A stretch of 32,374 nt of DNA from Phil1 sp964546125 (lineage in GTDB: Bacteria; Bacillota; Clostridia; Christensenellales; CAG-138), in assembly GCA_964546125.1 (NCBI GenBank), contig CAZJIS010000014.1:1-32374 (forward strand), read 5' to 3'. Every line of letters starts with the position of its first letter. Position 1 is the first letter of the stretch. Position numbers and translations under genes: made by a program. Shown here piece by piece: positions 16,486 to 24,034 of the stretch. Under the pieces are notes generated by a model, which did no database searches, had not been told where the DNA came from, and was given only the letters and a program-made list of their open reading frames with translations.

Positions 16486-17539
16486 CAATGTGCTTCGCGA
16501 CGCCATCAAAGAAAACGCTTCGGACGTGCTCGTCGCCGTCGGCTCCCCGCTGTGCTACAAGATCGCGGGCGTGCTCTCCCCGCGCGGGAACACCTCTCTC
16601 ACCCGCGCGCACACGGAGGCGATCGTGCGCGAACTCTACGCCCTTGCGTTTGGAAGAAACATGGAGAGGCTCCTCTCCACGGGCGACGACGATTTTTCGT
16701 TTTCCATCCCCGGCTCGGGCCGCTTCCGCGTGGCGGCGTTCCGCCAGAGAGGCTCGATGGCGGCGGTGGTGCGCATCGTGCGCTTCGATTTGCCCGACCC
16801 CGCGAAGCTCCACATCCCGCAGGCGGTCGTGGACCTCTATAAGATCAACAAGGGGCTGGTGCTCATCACGGGCCCTGCCGGCAGCGGCAAGTCGACGACG
16901 CTTTCGTGCATCGTCGCCCAGATGAACAAGCACATGCCCTACCACATCGTGACCATCGAGGACCCGATCGAATTTCTCTACCGCAACGACAAGAGCATCA
17001 TCAGCCAGCGCGAGGTGGAGGAGGACACGGAGGGCTTCAAGAGCGCGCTGCGCTATGCGCTGCGGCAGGCGCCAAACGTGATACTCGTCGGAGAGATGCG
17101 CGATTATGAAACCATCAGCATCGCCATGACCGCGGCGGAAACCGGGCAGTATGTGCTCTCGACCCTGCACACGGTGGGGGCCGCAAAGACCGTTGACCGC
17201 ATTGTGGACGTTTTCCCCACGGGCCAGCAGCACCAGGTGCGCCTGCAGCTTTCGATGGTGCTCCAGGGCGTCGTTTCCCAGCAGCTTTTGCCCACGGTGG
17301 ACGGCGGCACAGTGCCCGCTTTTGAGGTGATGCTCGTGAATCCCGCGATCCGCAACCTCATTCGCGAGGGCAAGGCGCACCAGATCGACAATGTGATCTA
17401 CGCCAACAGCGACACGATGATGAGCATGGATGCGAGCATCTTCGCGCTCTATCGCGAGGGGCGCATCTCGCTGCAAACCGCGCTTCTCTATGCGACCGAC
17501 CCCGACGGCATGCAGAATAAATTGACCAGAAATTATTGA
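16478..17539 (+). CDS. PilT-like secretion/retraction ATPase
   Basis: A 353-residue hexameric GspE/PilT-superfamily ATPase. Walker A is GPAGSGKST (residues 132-140, K138). TIEDPIEFLY is the Asp box, VGEMRDYETI the Walker B region and LSTLHTVGAAKTVDRI the His box. The C-terminal AIRNLIREGKAHQI motif is diagnostic of PilT rather than PilB, and the length also matches PilT. It would power retraction of the pilus-like structure encoded upstream. No PilB-type extension ATPase or prepilin peptidase gene occurs in the window, so they must lie elsewhere or the system works without them. Confidence 0.9.
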   Translation: MIDNVLRDAIKENASDVLVAVGSPLCYKIAGVLSPRGNTSLTRAHTEAIVRELYALAFGRNMERLLSTGDDDFSFSIPGSGRFRVAAFRQRGSMAAVVRIVRFDLPDPAKLHIPQAVVDLYKINKGLVLITGPAGSGKSTTLSCIVAQMNKHMPYHIVTIEDPIEFLYRNDKSIISQREVEEDTEGFKSALRYALRQAPNVILVGEMRDYETISIAMTAAETGQYVLSTLHTVGAAKTVDRIVDVFPTGQQHQVRLQLSMVLQGVVSQQLLPTVDGGTVPAFEVMLVNPAIRNLIREGKAHQIDNVIYANSDTMMSMDASIFALYREGRISLQTALLYATDPDGMQNKLTRNY

Positions 17540-17556
17540 TAAAAGGAGCCGATTAA

Positions 17557-18546
17557 ATGAAAAAACTCAACTTTGCAATTCTCGGAGCGGGAAACATCGC
17601 CCAGGATATGGCCGCCACGGTGCGGCAAATGGACTGTGTGGCCCCTTACGCCATCGGCGCGCGCGAGCTTGCGCGCGCCGAAGCGTTCGCCGCGTGCCAC
17701 GGGTTCGAGCGGGCTTACGGCTCCTATGAAGAGGTGCTCGCGGACCCTGCGGTGGACCTCGTGTACATCGCCACCCCCCACTCCCACCACGCCGAGCAGA
17801 TGCTCGCCTGCCTCGACGCCGGCAAACACGTGCTGTGCGAAAAATCGTTCACCAAGACCGCCGCGCAGGCGCGGGCCGTGTTCGCGCGCGCCCGTGAAAA
17901 GGGGCTGCTCGCCACCGAAGCCATTTGGCCGCGCTATATGCCCATGGCAGAGACCATCCGCGCGTTTGCCCAAAGCGGAAGAATCGGCAAGATTCACTCG
18001 CTCACCTGCAACCTCGGCTACCCCGTTTCCCACGTAGCGCGCGTGAAGGACCCGGCGCTCGCGGGCGGCGCGCTGCTCGACGTGGGCGTTTACACGATGC
18101 ACTTCGCGTCGCTGCTCTTCGGAAGCGAGGGCGTTAAAGAAATCACCTCCTGCGCGCTGATGAGTGAAAAGGGCGTGGACATGCAGGGCACGGCCGCGCT
18201 GACCTATGAGGACGGGCGCATCGCTTCCCTTTTGTTCACCGTGCTCGCGCAGACCGACCGCATCGGCGCGCTGCACGGCGAAACCGGCCACGCGATCGTT
18301 GAGAACATCAACAATTTCGAATCCCTCAAGATTTATGACGACGACCACAGGCTCGTTGAACAGATCGTGCGCCCGGCGCAGCTCACCGGCTTTGAATACG
18401 AGGTGCAAAGCGCGGTGGACGCCATTCGCCGCGGCGCGGTCGAATGCCCGGAGGTGCCGCACGCGGAGACCGTGCGCATTATGGAATGGATGGACCGCAT
18501 TCGCCACGGCTGGGGCATGTGGTACCCCGGCGAAAAGGAAGGTTAA
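17557..18546 (+). CDS. Gfo/Idh/MocA family oxidoreductase
   Basis: A 329-residue NAD(P)-dependent sugar or inositol dehydrogenase-like protein. The N-terminal Rossmann fold begins FAILGAGNIAQDMA. The EKSFTKT segment corresponds to the EKP substrate motif with Ser for Pro. GGALLDVGVYTMHF is the second-domain active-site segment. AAAGGAG precedes the ATG. Seventeen bases separate it from the PilT-like gene, so it may share the transcript, but nothing links the functions. Substrate unknown. A strong terminator follows. Confidence 0.88.
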   Translation: MKKLNFAILGAGNIAQDMAATVRQMDCVAPYAIGARELARAEAFAACHGFERAYGSYEEVLADPAVDLVYIATPHSHHAEQMLACLDAGKHVLCEKSFTKTAAQARAVFARAREKGLLATEAIWPRYMPMAETIRAFAQSGRIGKIHSLTCNLGYPVSHVARVKDPALAGGALLDVGVYTMHFASLLFGSEGVKEITSCALMSEKGVDMQGTAALTYEDGRIASLLFTVLAQTDRIGALHGETGHAIVENINNFESLKIYDDDHRLVEQIVRPAQLTGFEYEVQSAVDAIRRGAVECPEVPHAETVRIMEWMDRIRHGWGMWYPGEKEG

Positions 18547-18562
18547 GCATAAACGCGGTTTT

Positions 18563-18595
18563 AAGAGGGGCCGATGCAAAATCGGCCCCTCTTTT
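18563..18595 (+). terminator. Rho-independent terminator after the Gfo/Idh gene
   Basis: A perfect 13-bp stem, AAGAGGGGCCGAT with ATCGGCCCCTCTT, a GCAAA loop and four T at the 3' end. It lies between two convergent genes. A second hairpin CGGGGG-CGCCA-CCCCCG at 18608-18624 is next to the minus-strand stop and may serve the opposite transcript. Confidence 0.88.
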
Positions 18596-18627
18596 GGACG
18601 CTTCTTGCGGGGGCGCCACCCCCGAAA

Positions 18628-19506
18628 CTATATGCCCAGGCGTTCTAAAAACCGCGCGGGGATCATGGCGCGCACGGTCAGCAAAGGATCCACGATTTGG
18701 CAGATGGCAAGATCGCACGCGAGCGAGAGGAGCATGCCGGCCTCGACGCGATCAATGCCGCAGGCAAGAAGAAGCTCGTAGAGCGCCTGCACGGAAAGGT
18801 CGGCCGCCTCGTCGAGCGTTTGGGCGGAAGCAATGGCCATAGCCTTGCCGCCCTCGACGAGCAGGGGCTGCTTCAGGGCGAGGTTTTTAACGACGCTGAC
18901 GTGCACCTCGACCTCGCCCGACACTTCGAGGCCGTAACCGAACACCTCGCCATCGCCCATGAGCGCATGCAAATCGCCCATCGCAAGCAGCGCGCCGGGG
19001 CAGGAAACGGGAAAATAGATCGTGCTGCCCTCGACGATGCGCGAGCAATCCATGTTGCCGCCGTGCGGGCCCGGGGTAACGGTCAAAACATCCTCTCCTG
19101 CGGGCGCGACGCCGATGACGCCGATCATCGGCGACACGGGCATTTCCTGCCCCGCAAGGCGCACGACGCCATCTTCAAACCCGAACGCGCGCATTTCGTA
19201 AGCGCCCTCGTATTTAGAAAAAGCACGCTTGCCAAAGTAGGTGCCCATCGCGCCCCAGGGCCGCGTTTTGATGGAAAGGACATCGACGCGCAGCGCGTCG
19301 CCAACTTCCGCGCCCTCGACGAACAAGGGGCCGGTGGCCGGGTTTTCCATGCGCTCATCATAGGTGCGCACGGCTTCGCGCGAAACCGCGCCGTCGTAAC
19401 AATCCAACGTTTCAAACAGCACCGTGGCGCCGCTTTGGCAGCGCGCGGCGGGCGCTGTTTTTTGCGAAAGACGATCTACTTTTTGCGTCGAAGGGATTTT
19501 AAGCAT
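18628..19506 (-). CDS. Acetamidase/formamidase family protein
   Basis: A 292-residue hydrolase of the FmdA/AmdA family, which releases ammonia from formamide, acetamide or related short amides. Visible signatures: FETLDCYDGAV, NPATGPLFVEGAEVGDALRV, TPGPHGGNMDCSRI and ALLAMGDLHALMGDGEV, the last two holding conserved metal-binding/catalytic His and Asp. The ATG overlaps the end of the ferredoxin-type gene by 8 bases, and AAGGAAACC lies upstream. It is the last gene of the minus-strand block. The physiological amide is unknown. Confidence 0.9.
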   Translation of the reverse strand: MLKIPSTQKVDRLSQKTAPAARCQSGATVLFETLDCYDGAVSREAVRTYDERMENPATGPLFVEGAEVGDALRVDVLSIKTRPWGAMGTYFGKRAFSKYEGAYEMRAFGFEDGVVRLAGQEMPVSPMIGVIGVAPAGEDVLTVTPGPHGGNMDCSRIVEGSTIYFPVSCPGALLAMGDLHALMGDGEVFGYGLEVSGEVEVHVSVVKNLALKQPLLVEGGKAMAIASAQTLDEAADLSVQALYELLLACGIDRVEAGMLLSLACDLAICQIVDPLLTVRAMIPARFLERLGI

Positions 19507-20383
19507 GTTCTTTGGTTTCCTTTTCTATTTTTGCGCCGGCAAAGCCGGAGTCGATCGCCCCATGCGGGCATACGCGCTTGCACTCGCCGCAGCGGATGCA
19601 CTCCGGTCCGTCGATATCGTGCACAACGTCGATGTCCATCGGGCATTTGCGCGAGCACGCGCCGCAGTTGGTGCATTTTTGAGCATCGAGCCTCATGTGA
19701 TAGAAGCTCGCGCCGTTAAAGAACGAATAGATCGCGCCCAGCGGGCAGAGGTATTTGCAAAACGGGCGCGAGAGGAAGAGCGAAAGCACGATAATGGCCG
19801 CGAGCACGAGCGTTTTCCACCCGAACAGCCACCCGATCGCGGCGCGAAGCCCCTCATCGGCAAGCACGAGCGGCACGCCGCCCTCAAGCGTGCCCGCGGG
19901 GCAGATGAGCTTACAAAACCAGGGGGTAGAGAGGCCAAATTCATCCACGAGGAAAATGGGCAGCAGCACGACGAACACGGCGAGCACGCCGTATTTGACA
20001 TACCGAAGCGTCTTATCGCGCTTTTTTGGTATGCGCAGCTTCTTTGTGCGCACGCGGTTCAAAAGGTCCTGAATAAAGCCGAACGGGCAAAGATACCCGC
20101 AGACAAGCCGCCCGAACAGCGCCCCGAAGAAGATCAAAAGGCCGGCGGTGTAGAAAACAAAGCCGTGCTTCCACCCGCCAAGCTGCGCCTGAAGCGCGCC
20201 GATGGGGCACGCAAACGTCGCGCCCGGGCAGGAATAGCAGTTAAGCCCGGGCACGCACATGCGCTTGAGCCCGCCGTTGTAGATCGTGCCGTGAAAGAAG
20301 TTGCCAAGCTGCGAGTTCGTAAGAACCGCCCAAAAGGACTGGAACGCCGCGCGGCTTCTGAGAAATGCACCGAGCTTTTTCAT
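19499..20383 (-). CDS. 4Fe-4S polyferredoxin-type membrane protein (NapH/YccM-like)
   Basis: A 294-residue electron-transfer membrane protein starting MKKLGAFLRS. A GTG eight codons upstream is possible, but it lies inside the preceding small gene, and GGGTGAAG favours the ATG. It has several TM segments, two membrane-side CxxxCP motifs (VCGYLCPFG and FCKYLCPLG) and a CYSCPGATFACPIGA cluster. The C-terminal ferredoxin domain has two CxxCxxxCP clusters (CTNCGACSRKCPMDI, CIRCGECKRVCPHGA). It probably moves electrons across or along the membrane. No FMN-binding RnfG/NosR-like partner is nearby. Confidence 0.88.
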   Translation of the reverse strand: MKKLGAFLRSRAAFQSFWAVLTNSQLGNFFHGTIYNGGLKRMCVPGLNCYSCPGATFACPIGALQAQLGGWKHGFVFYTAGLLIFFGALFGRLVCGYLCPFGFIQDLLNRVRTKKLRIPKKRDKTLRYVKYGVLAVFVVLLPIFLVDEFGLSTPWFCKLICPAGTLEGGVPLVLADEGLRAAIGWLFGWKTLVLAAIIVLSLFLSRPFCKYLCPLGAIYSFFNGASFYHMRLDAQKCTNCGACSRKCPMDIDVVHDIDGPECIRCGECKRVCPHGAIDSGFAGAKIEKETKEHA

Positions 20384-20388
20384 GCGCT

Positions 20389-20532
20389 TCACCCGATGCC
20401 TATGCACTCAAGGCAGATCATAACCGCTTTTTTGAGCACGATCAAATGCTCCTCCCGCAGCACCCCCAGCGCGATAAACGCGAGGCCGAGGAAAAGCAAG
20501 GCATATTTCAAAAAGGCGCGTTTTGTTTTCAT
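20389..20532 (-). CDS. CD1871A-type CXXC motif protein (47 aa)
   Basis: A short membrane peptide starting MKTKRAFLKYALLFLGLA with one TM helix and ending in CLECIGIG, the C-terminal CxxC signature of the CD1871A family. Members are typically encoded next to 4Fe-4S polyferredoxin proteins, as here, where its stop codon lies 5 bases upstream of the next ATG. AGGGGGCG precedes the ATG. It may supply a thiol pair or ligand to the partner; function is unproven. Confidence 0.82.
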   Translation of the reverse strand: MKTKRAFLKYALLFLGLAFIALGVLREEHLIVLKKAVMICLECIGIG

Positions 20533-20579
20533 CTTCGCCCCCTATCATGCCGCGTGGGAAAGGGTTCCATGCAAGGCGC

Positions 20580-20816
20580 TTATTCGTCGACCACGAGGTA
20601 GGGACGCAGCCGTTCAAAATCGGCGGGATCGCTCACCACAAGCTCCACCGAAGAGATGCGCTCATCCTGAAACATCTGCGTGAGCGCGATGTATTGGCAC
20701 AGCGTCGATTTGAGGTTGAGCCTATCCCCCTCCTGCGTGACGAGTTCCACCCGCCCCGGGCAGGCGTTGACCGCGGAGAAAAAGCGCTTGGGTTCGGCGA
20801 TGTTGGTGATTTTCAT
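20580..20816 (-). CDS. HPr-like small protein lacking the active-site histidine
   Basis: 78 residues. The stretch GRVELVTQEGDRLNLKSTL followed by CQYIAL aligns well with the middle of PTS HPr proteins, where VNLKSI holds regulatory Ser46; the equivalent here is S37. The HPr active-site loop (GLHARPA) is absent and there is no histidine anywhere in the protein. It cannot act as a phosphocarrier. It may be a regulatory relative such as Crh or a structural relative with another role. TGGGAGTGAG precedes the ATG. Upstream gene ends 4 bases earlier. Confidence 0.72.
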   Translation of the reverse strand: MKITNIAEPKRFFSAVNACPGRVELVTQEGDRLNLKSTLCQYIALTQMFQDERISSVELVVSDPADFERLRPYLVVDE

Positions 20817-20820
20817 CTTC

Positions 20821-21141
20821 TCACTCCCATTCGATGGCGCCTACGGAGACGAGGTATTCTTCAAGGAAATCCATGTAATCTTCCACAAGGCGCATCGCGT
20901 ACATTTTGTGCTGGGCAAAGCGCGCCTGCATGCCCGCGAACATATGCTCGTAGGCCGCGTCGTCATCATACACCTCGCCCTCGTCGACGCGCGCGGCTTT
21001 CATATATTCCTCATCAAGCTCGAGCATGGCGTCCACCATGCGGGGAAGCTCCCCCTCCTTGAGGAAGGAGAAATCCCCTTCGGCCGCAAACTTATCGAGG
21101 ATATACTTGCGCATTTCGTTCACATCAACATCCGCGTACAT
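20821..21141 (-). CDS. Small acidic helical protein, unknown function
   Basis: 106 residues, strongly acidic, predicted mostly helical (EYMKAARVDEGEVYDDDAAY, then YMDFLEEYLV). I do not recognise a family with confidence. GGAGGTATAAC at the end of pepF serves as its ribosome site, and its ATG lies three bases after the pepF stop, so it is co-translated with pepF and the HPr-like gene. No TM helix, signal peptide or cysteine. Confidence 0.75.
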   Translation of the reverse strand: MYADVDVNEMRKYILDKFAAEGDFSFLKEGELPRMVDAMLELDEEYMKAARVDEGEVYDDDAAYEHMFAGMQARFAQHKMYAMRLVEDYMDFLEEYLVSVGAIEWE

Positions 21142-21144
21142 TTG

Positions 21145-22932
21145 TTATACCTCCTTGAGCTGGGCGGCAAATTCAGCGAGCGACTCGGCGAATACGTCGA
21201 GCGAGCGCAGCACCGCCTCTGGCTCGGTGAGATCGACGCCCGCGATCTTGAGCTCCTCGAGCGGATAGTCGCTGCCACCGGTAGAGAGGAACCTGAGGTA
21301 GGCGGAGGCGTCCCCGCTTTCGAGGATGGAGCTTGCGATGGCGACCGCGCTGCAAAAGCCCGTTGCATATTGGTAAACATAAAACGCCCGGTAGAAGTGC
21401 GGGATGCGCGACCACTCGAGCTTTTGGAACTCGTCGATCACCGCGCCCTCATAATAAAGCTCGTTGAGGGAGTGGTAGAGGGTGTTGAGGCTCTCGGCCG
21501 TGAGCGGCTCGCCCGCCTCGTGCATTTCATGCGCTTTTTTCTCGAATTCGGCAAACAGCGTTTGGCGGAATACCGTTGTGCGGAACCCCTCGAGGAAGTG
21601 GTTGAGCACATAGGCGCGGCGCGCCTTGTCGGTTTCCGTTGCAAGCAGGTATTTGCACAGCAGCACCTCGTTGACCGTCGAGGCGACCTCGGCGACGAGG
21701 ATGTGATAATCGTGGTTCGCGTAATCCTGCGCCTCGCTCGATTTATAGGAGTGCATCGCGTGGCCAAGCTCATGGGCCATGGTGAACGCATCGTCGAGCG
21801 TGCCGGTGTAGTTCAAAAGCACATAAGGGTGCACGCCATAGACCCCGCAGGAGAAGGCGCCCGTGGTTTTGCCGCGGTTTTCGTAAGCGTCCATCCACTT
21901 GTTGTTATACGCCTCCTCAAGGAGCTTTGCGTATTCTTCGCCAAGCGGCGCGAGCGCTTTTTTGACGAGTTCCTTGCTTTCATCAAACGTGAGGCTGAAA
22001 TCGACCTCGGAAAGGAGCGGGCAATAGAGATCATACATATGAAGCTCCTCGACGCCGAGCGCTTCCTTGCGCACGCCAAGGTATTCCTTCATCGTAAAAA
22101 GGCGGGCGTGGATGGCCTCGATGAGGCTGTCGAGCACGCGCGGGGGCACGTTGCTGCGAAAAAGCGCCGCCTCGCAGGCGCTCGCATAATGGCGGGTCGA
22201 GGCGTTATAACAATCGAACTTGACGCTGCCCGAATAGAGCGCCGCGAACGTGTTGATGTATTTGCCGTATTCGCCAAAGTAGGTTTCAAACGCTTCGCGG
22301 CGAACGCGGCGGTCCGCGCTCTCGCGGTACACGCTGAAGTTCGCGTGGGTGAGCGCAGCCTTCCCGCCCTTTTCATCGATGATATCGGGAAAGGTCATGT
22401 CGACGCTCGAGAGCATGGTGTAGGCGTTATCGGGCGTTTGCGCGGCATCGCCAAGGCGGGCCATCATCATTTCGCCCTTGGCGTCGAGCGTGTGCGCGCG
22501 GCCGCGGCAAACATCCTCCACCATGTGGCGGTAGGTCGCAAGGCCCGGCGCTTTCATGTAAGAATGGAGCGTCTCTTCGGGGATTGCCAGGAGCTCGGGC
22601 ATGAGAAAGCTCGAGGCGGCGTCCGCCGCGACATATAGGCTCATCGCGCGCGCTTCCATTTTCTGATAGCCGGGGTCGGAGTTATCCGCGCTCTTATGGA
22701 GCATGGCGTAGAGATAAACAAGCTCGATCTTCTCGTGCGCTTCAAAATAAGCGTCAAGCGCTTTTTGGAGCGACGCGGTGCTCTCGCCGAGCGTGCCCTC
22801 GAGGGCGGCAACGCCTTTGCCAAGCGCATCCGCCTCGGCAAACGCCTCTTCCCACGCCTCGTTCGTGGGGAAGATATGGGTGAAATCCCACATAAAATTC
22901 GGATCCATGTCCCTGCGGTTTTTAAGTTCCAT
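21145..22932 (-). CDS. pepF: Oligoendopeptidase F (M3 family)
   Basis: A 595-residue cytoplasmic zinc metallopeptidase cleaving short peptides. The HELGH motif occupies residues 387-391 (MAHELGHAMHSY), and the third ligand region is VAEVASTVNEVL. The N-terminal helical lobe (MELKNRRDMDPNFMWDFTHI) is typical of M3B enzymes. GGAGGTAACG immediately before the ATG fixes this start, so the longer in-frame extension upstream is not used. It overlaps the end of the membrane-protein gene by 11 bases. Confidence 0.95.
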   Translation of the reverse strand: MELKNRRDMDPNFMWDFTHIFPTNEAWEEAFAEADALGKGVAALEGTLGESTASLQKALDAYFEAHEKIELVYLYAMLHKSADNSDPGYQKMEARAMSLYVAADAASSFLMPELLAIPEETLHSYMKAPGLATYRHMVEDVCRGRAHTLDAKGEMMMARLGDAAQTPDNAYTMLSSVDMTFPDIIDEKGGKAALTHANFSVYRESADRRVRREAFETYFGEYGKYINTFAALYSGSVKFDCYNASTRHYASACEAALFRSNVPPRVLDSLIEAIHARLFTMKEYLGVRKEALGVEELHMYDLYCPLLSEVDFSLTFDESKELVKKALAPLGEEYAKLLEEAYNNKWMDAYENRGKTTGAFSCGVYGVHPYVLLNYTGTLDDAFTMAHELGHAMHSYKSSEAQDYANHDYHILVAEVASTVNEVLLCKYLLATETDKARRAYVLNHFLEGFRTTVFRQTLFAEFEKKAHEMHEAGEPLTAESLNTLYHSLNELYYEGAVIDEFQKLEWSRIPHFYRAFYVYQYATGFCSAVAIASSILESGDASAYLRFLSTGGSDYPLEELKIAGVDLTEPEAVLRSLDVFAESLAEFAAQLKEV

Positions 22933-24010
22933 CGTTACCTCCGTTATGATCATCGTTTTGATAAGCTGTCGTTGGTTCGGTTTGCTCCGCCTGCGGCGCT
23001 TCGGGCGCCGCCACGGGCGCATCCATGCCGAGCCACGCGCGGCCTTCGAGCCGCACGCGCGCGTCGTAATAGAGCACGGTGTCGAGCGCGGGGGCGAAAA
23101 GTTCCCCGAAGAAGCGCACGAGGAGCACCGCGAAGATGCCCGCATAGGTGAGCCACGACGGGGCGCTGTTGAAATAAACGTTCTCGGCGACCGTCTGCGT
23201 GGCGACCGTTGAATAGGCGACGCCGAACAAGAGCAGCGAAACAACCGTCAAACACGCGCGAAAGAGCAGTCTCGTGCCGAACACGCGCCCAAAGCGTCCG
23301 CCCGCGAACTTGAAGCTCCTGCCCACGGCGTCAAAGTTGCGCACGTTCTCGTTGACCGCGGCGGGGTAGGTCAGGCAGAGGAAGCTTTGCCCCGCAAGCG
23401 TTACGACCGTGCCCAAACTCCCAATGATGAGGCCGATGGCCATGGCCCCGCCGCCAAGGCTCGCGAGGAACGACCCGGCCAACGCATCCCACATCGCCGT
23501 GCTGGCCAGGACCTGCAAAAGGGAGAACGTGCCCATAATGCCCACGATGCCGCCGACGATGCTCAAAAGGACGGACTGCGCGATGCTGATAATAATGCCG
23601 CAAAGCATGAGGCAAAGCGCCGTTGTGAAAAACCGCTTGAGCGAATGGATGCTGCGCTTTAACAGCATTTTGCAGGAAGCGCCATGCGCATACATGCGCG
23701 CGGAGAATTCACCGTAGAGCGTGCCAAGGTAAATGGGCTTGAAAACAAACGTCACAGCGCCCATATAAACGAACAGCAGCAACACCGCGATGATCGTGCC
23801 CACCGCGAAATCCACGCCCGCGAAGTCGCCCTTGATTATGCTCCCCAACACCGGCGAAACCACGATGAGCGCGCCGAGCAAAACGATGAGCCACATCAGG
23901 AAACCATAGAGAAGCAGCGCCCCGAAGTTGCGCCGCACAAGCTTCCACGCGATGCCGAACGTGCCCCGCAGCGTCAGCGGGCGGATGTCAAGCGGCCCTT
24001 CCAATTTCAT
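22922..24010 (-). CDS. Multi-pass membrane protein, unknown function
   Basis: A 362-residue integral membrane protein with about six hydrophobic segments. It starts MKLEGPLDIRPLTLRGTFGI and ends in a polar, acidic tail (EQTEPTTAYQNDDHNGG). The pattern of a short N-terminal amphipathic segment plus six TM helices resembles DUF975/GlpF-domain-like bacterial membrane proteins, but no diagnostic motif is visible. AAAGGAG precedes the ATG. It lies between murC and pepF, within the same strand block. Confidence 0.78.
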   Translation of the reverse strand: MKLEGPLDIRPLTLRGTFGIAWKLVRRNFGALLLYGFLMWLIVLLGALIVVSPVLGSIIKGDFAGVDFAVGTIIAVLLLFVYMGAVTFVFKPIYLGTLYGEFSARMYAHGASCKMLLKRSIHSLKRFFTTALCLMLCGIIISIAQSVLLSIVGGIVGIMGTFSLLQVLASTAMWDALAGSFLASLGGGAMAIGLIIGSLGTVVTLAGQSFLCLTYPAAVNENVRNFDAVGRSFKFAGGRFGRVFGTRLLFRACLTVVSLLLFGVAYSTVATQTVAENVYFNSAPSWLTYAGIFAVLLVRFFGELFAPALDTVLYYDARVRLEGRAWLGMDAPVAAPEAPQAEQTEPTTAYQNDDHNGGNDGT

Positions 24011-24034
24011 GCGGATCTCCTTTCACAGGCTCCT

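Noticed and set aside
20680..22638. A 652-codon open frame on the plus strand opposite pepF and its neighbours
   Set aside because: Same reason: antisense shadow of genes with strong motifs and ribosome sites.
22933..23244. N-terminal extension of pepF by 104 residues
   Set aside because: The extension lies inside the membrane-protein gene, has no family similarity, and a strong ribosome site sits directly before the ATG at 22932.
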